DNA of 64,000 bases from CBDDFQ01 sp965227035 (GCA_965227035.1 OZ245724.1:558001-622000), one strand, 5' to 3'. Positions 21,190 through 30,631 are shown, numbered from the stretch's first letter. Translations and numbers: made by a program. Notes: generated by a model from the letters alone, not told the origin.

Positions 21190-22359
21190 CTACGCCGTTT
21201 TTATGAGCCCCTGCATCCGTTTATTTCTCGGGACGCCGGGAAACAGCTCCTTTGCAACGCGATCCGGATCGAGGCCGAATGTTTCGCTCACCGCTGCTGC
21301 AATCAACGAATCCAGCTCCAGCGTGGCGCGCAGATCGCGACCTTCGAACAGCGATGCTTGCGCCAGGCCCGGCCAGTCCGCGAGCACGCGTCCGCCCTTG
21401 ACAGCACCGCCGAGCAACATGGCGCTCGATGCGGTGCCGTGATCTGTTCCCCCGGTCCCGTTGACCGCGACGGTTCGCCCGAATTCGGTTGCCACCAGCA
21501 CCGTGGTTTGCGCCCATGCGTCGCCCATGCCAGTCTTGAGCGCCGTCATCATGCCGTCGAATCCTGTGAGCAAGCGCGAGAGTCGCGCTTCCTGCTGATT
21601 GTGGGTATCCCAGCCATTCGTCTCGATCATCGCAATGCGTGGACCGTCCGGGCGCGCCAGAAACGATGCCGCCAATTTGCCGATGCCGCGCGCGTCCTGC
21701 CCCGCGCTGGCGTCTTTGGCCATGTCCTGTGTGGCGAGTGCCGCAGTCCAGAGGCCGTGCAACTGATCGTCGTTCTGGTACATCGCGCTTATTCGTGCGA
21801 ACAGATCGGCGTTGGGATTGTGGAGTGCGGAGGGCGCATAACTGGTGACATCGGCCTTGCCGCGCAGCGCCATAGGCAGCGTCGGCGCGAAGGCGATTGG
21901 CGCGCTTCTTGATTTGGGCAACATCGCGGCCAGACGGTTGAGCCAGCCGTCTTTCAGCTGATAAGGCGATGTGCCACCCGTCTCGATCACGTTCTGTCCA
22001 TCGAAATGCGATCGATCTTTGTACGGCGATCCGATCGCATGCAGAACCAGCACTTCGCCAGCCCCGTACATCGCGGCCGTATCCACGAACGAAGGGTGCA
22101 ACGCGAACATGCCGTCGAGCTTGAACGCCGTATTTCCGTTTTGATTCGGAACGGCGGGATCGATCGCAAGAGCGCCTCGCATGGATTTGTAGTTCGCGTC
22201 TCCGTACGGCGCGACCAGATGCAATCCATCGGCTGCGCCGCGCTGGATCACGAAGATGAATCGGCGATCGGTATCGGCGCTGGCGAACGAGAGTTTGGGC
22301 ATGAGCGCGAAGGCTGCACCCGCTGAAGCGACCGAGAGAAATTGGCGACGACTGGTCAT
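21190..22359 (-). CDS. DUF1501 protein with Tat signal
   Basis: This 389-residue protein starts at 22359 with GGAGG 7 nt upstream. It has a clear twin-arginine signal (SRRQFLSVASAGAAFALMP). The DUF1501 family, related to the sulfatase/alkaline phosphatase fold, is marked by RRFIFVIQRGAADGLHLVAP, MIETNGWDTHNQQ and TEFGRTVAVNGTGGTDHGTA. The biochemical role of the family is not known to me. It follows the DUF1800 gene by only 4 bp, and the two form a widespread conserved pair thought to act in the envelope. Confidence 0.88.
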   Translation of the reverse strand: MTSRRQFLSVASAGAAFALMPKLSFASADTDRRFIFVIQRGAADGLHLVAPYGDANYKSMRGALAIDPAVPNQNGNTAFKLDGMFALHPSFVDTAAMYGAGEVLVLHAIGSPYKDRSHFDGQNVIETGGTSPYQLKDGWLNRLAAMLPKSRSAPIAFAPTLPMALRGKADVTSYAPSALHNPNADLFARISAMYQNDDQLHGLWTAALATQDMAKDASAGQDARGIGKLAASFLARPDGPRIAMIETNGWDTHNQQEARLSRLLTGFDGMMTALKTGMGDAWAQTTVLVATEFGRTVAVNGTGGTDHGTASSAMLLGGAVKGGRVLADWPGLAQASLFEGRDLRATLELDSLIAAAVSETFGLDPDRVAKELFPGVPRNKRMQGLIKTA

Positions 22360-22363
22360 GAGT

Positions 22364-23773
22364 TCACCTCCGCTGAAATTCTGGAGAAACAAGAACGAGC
22401 GCGAAGCCTGCAATGCGGCTTTCCGCGCCGGAAATAACGCCGCGCGTCGTGGGACTGAGCGGGCCGATCTGTATTCGGGTCGCCAGATCGCGCGGGTCGT
22501 ACTGGTCGCCCACGGATGCAGCGAGCCGGTTGGCCATTACCGCTCGACGCACCAGCGCATCGGGCGCGGCCCAGCTGGCTGCTACATCGTCCCAACCCGC
22601 AGGCGATCCAGGCTGCCACACGCGCTGACCGAGTTGCGTCATGACATCGACACCCGGCGTCTTGCCCAGGCTGCGTTGACCCGTGGCACGAAATGCCGAG
22701 ATCGCCCAGTCCCAGGGCGTCTTGAATTTGATCGGCTCGTTGACCCACGCTTCCGGTGACTCGATGAGCGCGCGATACACAGCCGGCAGATTGCCGCGAG
22801 TCTTGTTGAATGCGGCAGACAGGCGGTCGACAAGCGCTTGAGGAGGCGAGTCGCCAGCGAAATGAGTTGCGAGCTTGCGTGCGATGTGCTGCCCTGCTGC
22901 TGTCGACGTGGACACGTTGCGCAACACCTCTGCAGCCTGCTCGACCCCTGCCTGCGAATACTCGCGATTCAGGATGATCCGTGTGCCTGGTTCATGAATC
23001 ACCTCACGGAACACAAACGCGCCCGGCGCGGTGACGACCTCGTTTTTTGCAGGTGGATTTCCACCGATCGAGCCAATGCTCCAGCCGGTCAATGCGCGCG
23101 CGAATTCGGTCACGTCGTTTTGCGTGTAGCCGCTCCGCACGCCCAAGGTGTGCAGCTCCAGAATTTCGCGGGCGAGGTTTTCGTTGAGCCCCGGAATGCG
23201 CACCGCGTTGCGGGCTTTCGCCCTTTGCGCCTGCAAGCTATTGGGTCCGACCGATTGAGCCTGATCGAGGTACAGCAGCATCGCAGCATGACTTTCTGCT
23301 GCCATCACGAGATCGCCGAAATTCCGCATGATGTTCGGACGAATCGCCTCGGCTTCGAAGCTGCCGGCAAATGGAACCACGGTGCCCTTGTCTATGGATA
23401 CCGCGAAGTGGTTGCTCCAGAAGTGGACGAGTCGCTCGGTGAAAGGAGTCGGTGTGGCCAGCGCATTGTCTATACGCGCGTTAACCGCGTCGCGATACTG
23501 GGTTCGACTATCTTTACGGATGACAGCCTGTGCTTCCTGGCGTGTCTGGGGGTCATCGGCGGCGCGGGCTGCTTTGCGCTGCTCCACATAGTCCTCGGCA
23601 AGCGATGCTGTGGAGGGCAGGGAAGCTACCGGCGGTGGCTTGGGGTCGTAATTACCGATCTGATCGAGAAGCCAGCGCTTGGGGTCGCCTGCGACAGGAT
23701 CGTCGGGCCTCGCGCCCAGCCCGAATCGGTTGTAGGCGATGCTCGATGGAGAGATGGGGGTCTCGATAGCCAT
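22364..23773 (-). CDS. DUF1800 protein
   Basis: This 469-residue protein starts MAIETPISPSSIAYNRFGLG at 23773, with GGAG 10 nt upstream. The family is seen in YNRFGLGARPDD, WSNHFAVS, NENLAREILELHTLGV, YTQNDVTEFARALTGWSIG and HIARKLATHFAGDSPP. It has no obvious signal peptide, whereas its partner DUF1501 protein has a Tat signal. The two may be exported together by a hitch-hiker route, which is inference. It is first in the two-gene unit. Confidence 0.87.
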   Translation of the reverse strand: MAIETPISPSSIAYNRFGLGARPDDPVAGDPKRWLLDQIGNYDPKPPPVASLPSTASLAEDYVEQRKAARAADDPQTRQEAQAVIRKDSRTQYRDAVNARIDNALATPTPFTERLVHFWSNHFAVSIDKGTVVPFAGSFEAEAIRPNIMRNFGDLVMAAESHAAMLLYLDQAQSVGPNSLQAQRAKARNAVRIPGLNENLAREILELHTLGVRSGYTQNDVTEFARALTGWSIGSIGGNPPAKNEVVTAPGAFVFREVIHEPGTRIILNREYSQAGVEQAAEVLRNVSTSTAAGQHIARKLATHFAGDSPPQALVDRLSAAFNKTRGNLPAVYRALIESPEAWVNEPIKFKTPWDWAISAFRATGQRSLGKTPGVDVMTQLGQRVWQPGSPAGWDDVAASWAAPDALVRRAVMANRLAASVGDQYDPRDLATRIQIGPLSPTTRGVISGAESRIAGFALVLVSPEFQRR

Positions 23774-23968
23774 AAGGTGTGCGCTCCATGCGTTGCCGAC
23801 GCCTGACATCGGCGTTGGCAATAAAAAGATTTAAACGGATCGAGTCCCGGTTTTGAACACGACAGGGCGTGAAGTTTTTGTAAATGTCTGGCTTTATTGC
23901 TGTGTAAAGTAGGAGTCATCGCGCTTCGCAAAACTACAAATCACAACATCACAAGAGGAGACAGTCAG

Positions 23969-24622
23969 ATGAAGCTCTACGGACGATTGAATTCGGTCAA
24001 TGTGCAAAAGGTGGTCTGGGCCCTCGCCGAGATGGGACTTCACCAGGGTGAAGACTACGAGCGGATAGACGCTGGCCTCGAATACGGCGTCAACAAAACT
24101 CCGGAATATCTGGCGATGAATCCGACCGGGCTGGTGCCCACATTCGTCGATGGCGAATTCGTGCTTTGGGAATCGAACGCGATCATGCGGTACTTCGGCG
24201 AGTCGCATGGAAAGGGAACTGTCGTTCCGAACGATGCGATGGCCCGTGCAACGAGCGACAAATGGATGGACTGGACGATCTCTCTTTGGCCCCTGTTCCG
24301 CCCCGCGTTTCTAGGTTTGACCCGCACCGCACCAGAAATGCGAGACATCGACGCAATTCGAACTTCGTTCGATGCCGGGTCGAAGTCGCTCGCTACTTTC
24401 GAGTCGACACTCGCGAAGACTCGGTACGCCGCAGGCTCGGAATTCTCGTTGGGCGACATTGCAGTGGGTGTACCGGTCGATCGCTGGATCTTGATGTGCA
24501 ACAAATTTGCGGACCTGCTTGGCGATCGCCCGATTCTTCCGTCCTCCTACCCCTATATTTCGGACTGGTACGAACGAGTGAGCGCTCGTGCCGCATTCAA
24601 GGAAAGCAGGGTAGCTATTTGA
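23969..24622 (+). CDS. Glutathione S-transferase
   Basis: This 217-residue protein has an N-terminal thioredoxin-like domain with MKLYGRLNSVNVQKVVWALA, a cis-Pro in PTGLVPTFVDGEFVLWESNA and the Glu-Ser that binds glutathione. A helical C-terminal domain contains GSEFSLGDIAVGVPV. The start has AGAGGAG 9 nt upstream. The conserved Ser/Asn at residues 8-10 (NSV) is the probable catalytic contact. It is followed at once by a second GST gene, with a 4-nt overlap. Confidence 0.92.
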   Translation: MKLYGRLNSVNVQKVVWALAEMGLHQGEDYERIDAGLEYGVNKTPEYLAMNPTGLVPTFVDGEFVLWESNAIMRYFGESHGKGTVVPNDAMARATSDKWMDWTISLWPLFRPAFLGLTRTAPEMRDIDAIRTSFDAGSKSLATFESTLAKTRYAAGSEFSLGDIAVGVPVDRWILMCNKFADLLGDRPILPSSYPYISDWYERVSARAAFKESRVAI

Positions 24623-25248
24623 TCCATCTCTACACCTTCGGCACGCCCAACGGCCGAAAAATCAGCGTCGCTCTTGAAGAGATGGGGCTGCCTTACGAAA
24701 TCCATGTGGTCGATATCCAAAAGGACGAGCAGTTCGCGCCCGAGTTCCTGAAGATCAGCCCGAACAACAAGATCCCGGCAATAGTCGACGACGAAGGTCC
24801 TGACGGCAGACCGATCAGCGTCTTCGAGTCGGGCGCAATCCTCACTTATCTGGGTGAAAAGTCCGGAAAATTCTGGCCGACTTCGCTCGCCGCGCGCACC
24901 GATGTGATGCAATGGCTGATGTTCCAGGTGGGCGGCTTCGGTCCTATGCCGGGGCAGGTGCATCATTTCATCGGGCTGAAAGACGAGGCCGACAAAAAAT
25001 ACGGACTCGCGCGTTATTCGAAAGAAACGAAGCGACTCTACAGCGTCATGGACAAACACCTTCAGACGAATCGGTTCTTTGCAAGCAATGAACTGTCGAT
25101 CGCCGACTTCGCGATTCTGGGCTGGGCATGGCGCCACGAGCGTCATCAGGTATCGCTGGATGACTACCCTGCAGTGAAGCGCTGGTACGACGAACTGATG
25201 GCACGGCCTGCAGTGAAGCGCGGTATGGAAGTGAAGATGAGCCACTGA
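24619..25248 (+). CDS. Glutathione S-transferase (YghU/YfcG-like)
   Basis: This 209-residue protein begins at a TTG that overlaps the upstream stop (TTGA at 24619-24622): (M)IHLYTFGTPNGRKISVALEE. That opening, with SPNNKIPAIVDDEGPDGRPI and FESGAILTYLGEKSGKFWP, marks the YghU/YfcG branch, which has peroxidase or disulfide-bond reductase activity with glutathione. No other start fits the conserved N-terminus. Coupling by stop-start overlap suggests that the two GSTs are made together. Confidence 0.9.
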   Translation: MIHLYTFGTPNGRKISVALEEMGLPYEIHVVDIQKDEQFAPEFLKISPNNKIPAIVDDEGPDGRPISVFESGAILTYLGEKSGKFWPTSLAARTDVMQWLMFQVGGFGPMPGQVHHFIGLKDEADKKYGLARYSKETKRLYSVMDKHLQTNRFFASNELSIADFAILGWAWRHERHQVSLDDYPAVKRWYDELMARPAVKRGMEVKMSH

Positions 25249-25319
25249 ATCGGCGTAATCGTTCGCTGGTTCAGGCGGGAGTCCTACATCGTTCGATCTT
25301 GGAGTTTTTAGGATTAGGT

Positions 25320-26339
25320 ATGGCTACAAAACCGTCCTCGAAAACCACCGCTAAGTCGGCGCGAAAGACACCGGCGAAAAAGACCTCCGTTCCGGCAAAG
25401 GCTGCGCACAGAAAGGCACCTGGCGATTCATCCGATGGTCTCGCCAAAACGTCCACGCGGATTTTGTGGAAGGGCGCCATCAGCTTTGGCCTGGTTCATA
25501 TTCCGGTCGCACTGTATTCGGCAACGTCATCGACCGGGGTCGATTTCGACTGGCTTGACAAACGCACCATGGAGCCTGTCGGCTACAAGCGCATCAACAA
25601 GAAAACCGGCAAAGAAATTGCGATGTCCGACATCGTCAAAGGCATCGAATACGAAGATGGTCGCTATGTCGTTCTCTCGCAGGAAGAAATCGCAGCCGCG
25701 TATCCAAAGACGACTCAGACCATCGAAATCGAAGCGTTTATCGAAGCTGGCGAAATTCCCTTCGTCTATCTGGAGCGGCCTTATTACATAGCGCCCATTA
25801 ACCGTGGCGAGAAGGTTTATGCCTTGCTGCGTGAGGCCTTGGTTGCCACCAAAAAAGTCGGTGTGGCGAAGGTCGTGATTCAGACCAAGCAGCATTTAGC
25901 GGTGCTCATTCCCACCGGGCCTGCACTGGTCTTGAATCTGCTTCGGTGGGGCGGTGAGATTCGTTCATGGGAAGAGCTCAAACTCCCCGCAGAAGGTGCA
26001 AAAGCCGCAGGCCTGAAAGATGGCGAACTGGCGATGGCCAAGCAATTGATAGACGACATGAGCTCCTCGTGGCATGCCGACGAGTTTCGCGATTCGTTCA
26101 AAGACGAAATCATGAAGCTGGTCGAGACCAAAGCCAAGGCGGGTCATATCGAGAATGTCGAAAAGGTCGACAGCGATGGCGTTGCGAGGAAGGGTGCGGA
26201 GGTGATCGACCTTACTGCGCTATTGAAGCGCAGCCTCGAGTCGGGACGCGCGCCTGCCTCGAAACCAGCGGCGAAAGCACCGGCTAAGACCGCCGCAAAA
26301 TCTGCCGACAAGAAGCCCGCGGCGCGCAAGCGCGCCTGA
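25320..26339 (+). CDS. ku: Ku protein of bacterial NHEJ
   Basis: This 339-residue protein starts with MATKPSSKTTAKSARKTPAK, a Lys/Ala-rich extension of about 45 residues. The Ku core begins at LWKGAISFGLVHIPVALYSA and includes KTGKEIAMSDIVKGIEYEDG and IETKAKAGHIENVEKV-like segments. The Lys/Ala-rich tail resembles those known to aid DNA binding and sliding. Ku homodimers thread onto broken ends and recruit LigD. The ligD gene follows after 20 bp, so the two form the complete NHEJ unit. Basic tails at both ends are somewhat unusual. Confidence 0.96.
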   Translation: MATKPSSKTTAKSARKTPAKKTSVPAKAAHRKAPGDSSDGLAKTSTRILWKGAISFGLVHIPVALYSATSSTGVDFDWLDKRTMEPVGYKRINKKTGKEIAMSDIVKGIEYEDGRYVVLSQEEIAAAYPKTTQTIEIEAFIEAGEIPFVYLERPYYIAPINRGEKVYALLREALVATKKVGVAKVVIQTKQHLAVLIPTGPALVLNLLRWGGEIRSWEELKLPAEGAKAAGLKDGELAMAKQLIDDMSSSWHADEFRDSFKDEIMKLVETKAKAGHIENVEKVDSDGVARKGAEVIDLTALLKRSLESGRAPASKPAAKAPAKTAAKSADKKPAARKRA

Positions 26340-26359
26340 CTTAGCGGAAGTGACGCAAG

Positions 26360-28966
26360 ATGCCCCGCACGGCCAAATCCGATCCGCTGGCAATCTACAA
26401 GAAGAAGCGTAATTTCGCGATCACTCCCGAACCTGCCGATGGGGGAGAAGCAGCTGCGGACGGGGCGCCCTACCTTCAATTCGTCATTCAGAAACATTGG
26501 GCCACGCGCCTGCATTACGACTTGCGTCTGGAATTGAACGGCACCATGAAAAGCTGGGCAGTGCCCAAGGGTCCGAGCTACGACACGGCAGACAAGCGGA
26601 TGGCGGTACAGGTCGAAGATCATCCGATTTCGTACAACACGTTCGAAGGGCAGATTCCGCCGAAGCAATACGGCTCGGGCAAGGTCATCGTCTGGGACAA
26701 GGGCTATTGGCAACCCATCGGAGATGCGGAAAAAGGTTACCGTGAAGGCAAACTCAAATTCCGCATGTTCGGCCACAAGATGCAAGGTGCCTGGACATTG
26801 GTGCGAATGCATTCAAAAGGGGCGAGCGACGAGAAAAAGCCGGCGTGGTTGCTGATCAAGGAACACGACGGACTCGAGCGAGCATCGACCGAATTCGATC
26901 TGGTCCAAGAGATGCCGGACAGCGTCAAGAAATTGCCGGCGGTGCAACTCCCGAAAGACGCGACTCCGGTTGCAAAGAGCGCCACCTTGGCCGCAAAAAA
27001 AGGCACGGAAAAAAAAGACGCGACTTCTTTGCCCGGAAAGCAAGCGCCATTGCCTGCGACTTTCGCACCCCAGCTCGCCACACTCGTCGATGAACCTCCA
27101 TCCGATTCGGACGACTGGATATACGAGCTGAAGTTCGACGGCTACCGCCTGCTCACGCGTATTCAGGGCAGCAGCATCAAGCTGTTTACGCGAAACGGAA
27201 ACGACTGGACCAGCAAGATGCCGGCCCTGGTCAAGGCGATTCAAACTCTCAAGCTCACATCGGCATGGCTGGATGGAGAGATTCTCGTGATGGACGAGCA
27301 TGGCGTGCCGGATTTTCAGGCGCTGCAAAACGGTTTCGATACGAAGTCGACGCGGGACATCGTTTACTACCTGTTCGATGCGCCGTACTTGAGTGGACGC
27401 GACATTCGAGAACTGCCGGTGTTGCAAAGAAGAGAGGCGTTGCAACTTATCCTGTCCCAACCTCACGACGACAAGATTCGTTTCAGCGAAGCCTTCGATG
27501 CGTCGCCATCCGATCTCGTCTCGTCTGCCTGCCAGATCGGTTTCGAGGGCGTCATCGGCAAGCGCAAGACTGCTGCCTATTCGTCGAAGCGAACGCCCGA
27601 CTGGATCAAGCTCAAGTGCAGCCATCGCCAAGAGTTCGTCATCGGCGGCTATACCGATCCGAAAGGGTCGCGAACCGGGATCGGCTCTTTGCTGCTTGGG
27701 GTGCACGACAAGGACGGTCAGCTTCTTTATGCAGGCAACGTGGGCACCGGGTTTAGCGAGCGAACCTTGAAGGAGATCAAGATCGAGCTGGACAAGATAG
27801 GCGCGGCTGAATCGCCATTCGCCGATTCGACGGGCATCGATCGCAAGTCCCATTGGGTGAAGCCGAAATTGCTCGCGGAGGTGTCGTTTGCGGAATGGAC
27901 AGATTCGAATCACATCAGGCACTCGGTGTTTCATGGGCTGCGAGCCGACAAACCCGCTCGCGCCATCGTTCGGGAGGAGGCAAAACACATGGATGGAAAG
28001 CAGAAGACCAAGGCCGCTGGTAAGTTACCGGTCGCTAAGAAATCGGTCGCTAGCAAATCGGCCGTTAGCCTCGCTCAATCCCTTCCGAAGAATTTGCGAG
28101 TCACCCACCCCGAGCGCGTGATCGACGAATCGACAGGCGTCACCAAGTTCGATCTGGTTCGCTACTACGCACTGGTCGGTCCTTTGATGATGGAGCATCT
28201 CAAAGGAAGGCCGGTGTCGCTAGTGCGGGCGCCCGAGGGGGTGAAGGGCGAGTTGTTTTTTCAGAAGCATGAAGAGAAGGGGCAGATGCCTGGCGTCGAC
28301 ATGCTCGATCCCGCGCTCGATGTCGGGCATGCGTCCCTGCTCGAAGTAGCCAAGCCGGAGGGGCTTTTATCGGCTGCGCAAATGAACGTCATCGAGTTCC
28401 ACACCTGGAACGCGACGAAGGACAAGATCGGGCGACCGGATCGAATCACCTTCGATCTGGATCCGGGCGAGGGCTTGGCCTGGCACAAGGTGCAGGAGGG
28501 CGCAGAACTGGTTCGGGTGATGCTGCAGGAGTTGGGGCTTCCCGCGTTCCTGAAAACCAGCGGCGGAAAGGGACTGCACGTCGTCGTGCCGATCAAGCGA
28601 CTTCACGACTGGGACATGGTGAAGGCTTTCTCGGAAGCGGTGGTGCAGCATCTGGCGCGCACCATCCCTGACAGGTTCGTTGCCAAGAGCGGGCCGAAAA
28701 ATCGTGTCGGAAAGATCTTTGTCGACTACTTGCGCAATGGGTGGGGCGCCACCACCGCAAGTGCCTGGTCGGCCCGCGCACGCCCGGGAATGGGGGTTTC
28801 CGTGCCGGTCGCGTGGAAAGAGCTTGGCGAGTTGACCAGTGGCGCGCATTGGACGATTCGTTCTGTCGAAGCCCGACTCCGTGAAGGTAACGCCCCGTGG
28901 AAGGGCTATGCGAAGGCTTCGGTTTCTATCGGTTCGGCTATGAAAGCGCTAGCTGCCACTGAGTAG
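26360..28966 (+). CDS. ligD: LigD: three-domain NHEJ DNA ligase
   Basis: This 868-residue protein has all three catalytic domains. The N-terminal 3'-phosphoesterase has His46, His52, Asp54 and His88 in the positions of the known metal site. The central ATP-dependent ligase has the nucleophile Lys258 in ELKFDGYR. The C-terminal primase-like polymerase has the acidic pair Asp699/Asp701 in FDLDPGEG, and SGGKGLHVVVP. The order PE-LIG-POL is that of the Pseudomonas enzyme. Lys/Ala-rich linkers separate the domains. With Ku it repairs double-strand breaks, mostly outside active growth. Confidence 0.96.
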   Translation: MPRTAKSDPLAIYKKKRNFAITPEPADGGEAAADGAPYLQFVIQKHWATRLHYDLRLELNGTMKSWAVPKGPSYDTADKRMAVQVEDHPISYNTFEGQIPPKQYGSGKVIVWDKGYWQPIGDAEKGYREGKLKFRMFGHKMQGAWTLVRMHSKGASDEKKPAWLLIKEHDGLERASTEFDLVQEMPDSVKKLPAVQLPKDATPVAKSATLAAKKGTEKKDATSLPGKQAPLPATFAPQLATLVDEPPSDSDDWIYELKFDGYRLLTRIQGSSIKLFTRNGNDWTSKMPALVKAIQTLKLTSAWLDGEILVMDEHGVPDFQALQNGFDTKSTRDIVYYLFDAPYLSGRDIRELPVLQRREALQLILSQPHDDKIRFSEAFDASPSDLVSSACQIGFEGVIGKRKTAAYSSKRTPDWIKLKCSHRQEFVIGGYTDPKGSRTGIGSLLLGVHDKDGQLLYAGNVGTGFSERTLKEIKIELDKIGAAESPFADSTGIDRKSHWVKPKLLAEVSFAEWTDSNHIRHSVFHGLRADKPARAIVREEAKHMDGKQKTKAAGKLPVAKKSVASKSAVSLAQSLPKNLRVTHPERVIDESTGVTKFDLVRYYALVGPLMMEHLKGRPVSLVRAPEGVKGELFFQKHEEKGQMPGVDMLDPALDVGHASLLEVAKPEGLLSAAQMNVIEFHTWNATKDKIGRPDRITFDLDPGEGLAWHKVQEGAELVRVMLQELGLPAFLKTSGGKGLHVVVPIKRLHDWDMVKAFSEAVVQHLARTIPDRFVAKSGPKNRVGKIFVDYLRNGWGATTASAWSARARPGMGVSVPVAWKELGELTSGAHWTIRSVEARLREGNAPWKGYAKASVSIGSAMKALAATE

Positions 28967-29151
28967 TCGGCAAATGTCTCGAGCCAATTTGAGGTCCCAC
29001 TACGAACTGATTGGCCGGCTGGCTCACAAAACATGCAGGAAAGCTGACCAGAGATAGCTCTTCGTCGGCACGCTCCTACGCTGAGCTTTAGCCCGTTCCG
29101 ACAGACGAAATCGCAGCGACACGAAAAACTGGCTTATCGATTGGAGATGGC

Positions 29152-29415
29152 ATGTCGTACTCACTCGCAGAAACCCAAGACGCTCCCGTATTTACCGACT
29201 ACACCGAAGCCATCGCATTTTTGCGTCGGCGTGGAGCGACTGGCCGTAAGTTGTCCATCCGTCCTAGCGAAAACTGCGTTGGAGTACCCGCATTCACAAG
29301 TCAGCGCGCGGATGCTGCAGACCTGATGGCCGTGTTGTCGCTCGCCAGGGCAAGTTCTTCCGGCGAGACCTTTCCCGAATTTCGACTCATCGAAACTTTC
29401 GAATTTCTTCAATAA
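29152..29415 (+). CDS. Hypothetical protein, 87 residues
   Basis: The start at 29152 has GGAG 5 nt upstream. The protein reads MSYSLAETQDAPVFTDYTEA, with a helix (AIAFLRRRG) and a second half ADAADLMAVLSLARASSS. There is no signal peptide or membrane helix. A gap of about 185 bp without visible features separates it from ligD. I recognise no family; its gene status rests on the ribosome site and a plausible soluble composition. Confidence 0.5.
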   Translation: MSYSLAETQDAPVFTDYTEAIAFLRRRGATGRKLSIRPSENCVGVPAFTSQRADAADLMAVLSLARASSSGETFPEFRLIETFEFLQ

Positions 29416-29577
29416 ACGGCGTTCTTCTGCCGCCGAACCTTGGCATATTCCTGACGTTCCCGGTTTTCGGCGCACAAACGCGGCGCTTGGTGCCGACCGA
29501 TTGCATGCCCGGTCTTTGGTCGCCCGGCACACACGAACGACGTAAACATCTTCCGTTTCAACCAAACGGAAGACGTT

Positions 29578-30288
29578 ATGAAGACCTTGTTCACCCGGTC
29601 GAACACATTGGCAGTCCTGGGTATGTTCGCCGTAGAAGTCTGCTTCGGCGCATTGCTATTGGCAACATCGGCTACCGCGAGCGGCCTATGCGACGTAGGT
29701 ACGGCGCAATCGCCTGTGAATCTTCAAAACGGTATGACGAAGGACCGTAAGGCCTCGGTTTCTACTCGCTATTCGACGGGCGAAGCGACGATCGTCAATA
29801 CCGGCAAAACCATCCAGATCGATTTTCCAAAGGGAAATTCGATCACGGTGGAAGGTAAGCGGTTCGACCTTTTGCAGATGCACATGCACTCACCCGCCGA
29901 AAACAAAATAGACGGCGTTTTGTATCCCCTGGAGGCTCATTTCGTACATCAGGCGGCCGATGGCAAGCTGGCGGTGGTCGGCGTGGTGTTCAAGGAAGGC
30001 AAGACCAACAATGCGTATGCAAGCATCTTCAGCCAGATGCCTGCGGTGACCGGCGAATCGCGCGCGCTGACGAATGTGGATCCTTCCGCGTTGCTTCCAA
30101 AATCCAGGAAAGTGTTCTCGTATATCGGATCGCTGACGACTCCGCCGTGCGACGAGGGCGTGTCTTGGTTCGTTAGAAAACAGGTACTGGAACTTTCTTC
30201 TGAACAAGTCGAAGTCTTCACGAAACTTTACCGCTCCAACGCTCGCCCGATCCAACCCTTGAACGGTAGGATAGTTTTTTCCGAGTAA
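29578..30288 (+). CDS. Periplasmic alpha-type carbonic anhydrase
   Basis: This 236-residue protein has an N-terminal export signal (residues 1-35). Zinc ligands are His102 and His104 (LLQMHMHSPAEN) and His121 (YPLEAHFVHQ). The substrate-site loop LTTPPCDEGVSW is present, and Cys38 can pair with the Cys of that loop. The alpha-class N-terminal segment with the usual WSY/HWG motif is missing: the mature chain starts close to CDVGTAQSPVNL. It interconverts CO2 and bicarbonate in the periplasm. It lies convergent to the end of the urease cluster, whose reaction releases CO2, so a shared physiology is plausible. Confidence 0.9.
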   Translation: MKTLFTRSNTLAVLGMFAVEVCFGALLLATSATASGLCDVGTAQSPVNLQNGMTKDRKASVSTRYSTGEATIVNTGKTIQIDFPKGNSITVEGKRFDLLQMHMHSPAENKIDGVLYPLEAHFVHQAADGKLAVVGVVFKEGKTNNAYASIFSQMPAVTGESRALTNVDPSALLPKSRKVFSYIGSLTTPPCDEGVSWFVRKQVLELSSEQVEVFTKLYRSNARPIQPLNGRIVFSE

Positions 30289-30460
30289 TTTGTACGCGTT
30301 CGGACCATAGGCGGAAGGCTGTCAGTCTTTGGTTCTCTCTTTGAACTTTGCAAAAGTTTGTAGGTCGTATCTCACGAACTCCGGCGTGGAAGCCTGTCAC
30401 GTCGGCCGAGAAAATTGGGGTGAAATACTTTTATCCAACTACCTCCGACAGGAGACCGCC

Positions 30461-30622
30461 ATGAAACCGCATCACTTCGCTAAAGCAGCTCTCGCATTTT
30501 GTGCAGCAGTGGCTTTTGCCGTGTCCGCGACGGCGATCTCTGCTGACGCACCGGCCGAAGTCTCCGATCTTGGTATGAACCCGGATATGAGCCTTCTGGA
30601 TGTCGATTTCGTCAGCCAGTAG
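30461..30622 (+). CDS. Small exported protein, 53 residues
   Basis: The frame ATG(30461)-TAG(30622) has ACAGGAG 7 nt upstream. A signal peptide (KAALAFCAAVAFAVSATAIS) is followed by a mature chain of only about 27 residues, acidic and Met-rich: ADAPAEVSDLGMNPDMSLLD then VDFVSQ. A hairpin overlaps the stop. I recognise no family. It lies between the carbonic anhydrase gene and ureG. It could be a small periplasmic factor or peptide. The longer in-frame opening from 30329 lacks a ribosome site. Confidence 0.6.
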   Translation: MKPHHFAKAALAFCAAVAFAVSATAISADAPAEVSDLGMNPDMSLLDVDFVSQ

Positions 30623-30631
30623 CACTGGCTG
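30613..30631 (+). terminator. Hairpin at the end of the small exported gene
   Basis: CAGCCAGT-AGC-ACTGGCTG is a perfect 8-bp stem that overlaps the TAG stop. TAGCACTGGCTG is repeated 28 bp later (30648-30659), so an alternative pairing is possible. It may end transcription or mRNA decay before the convergent urease genes. Confidence 0.5.
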
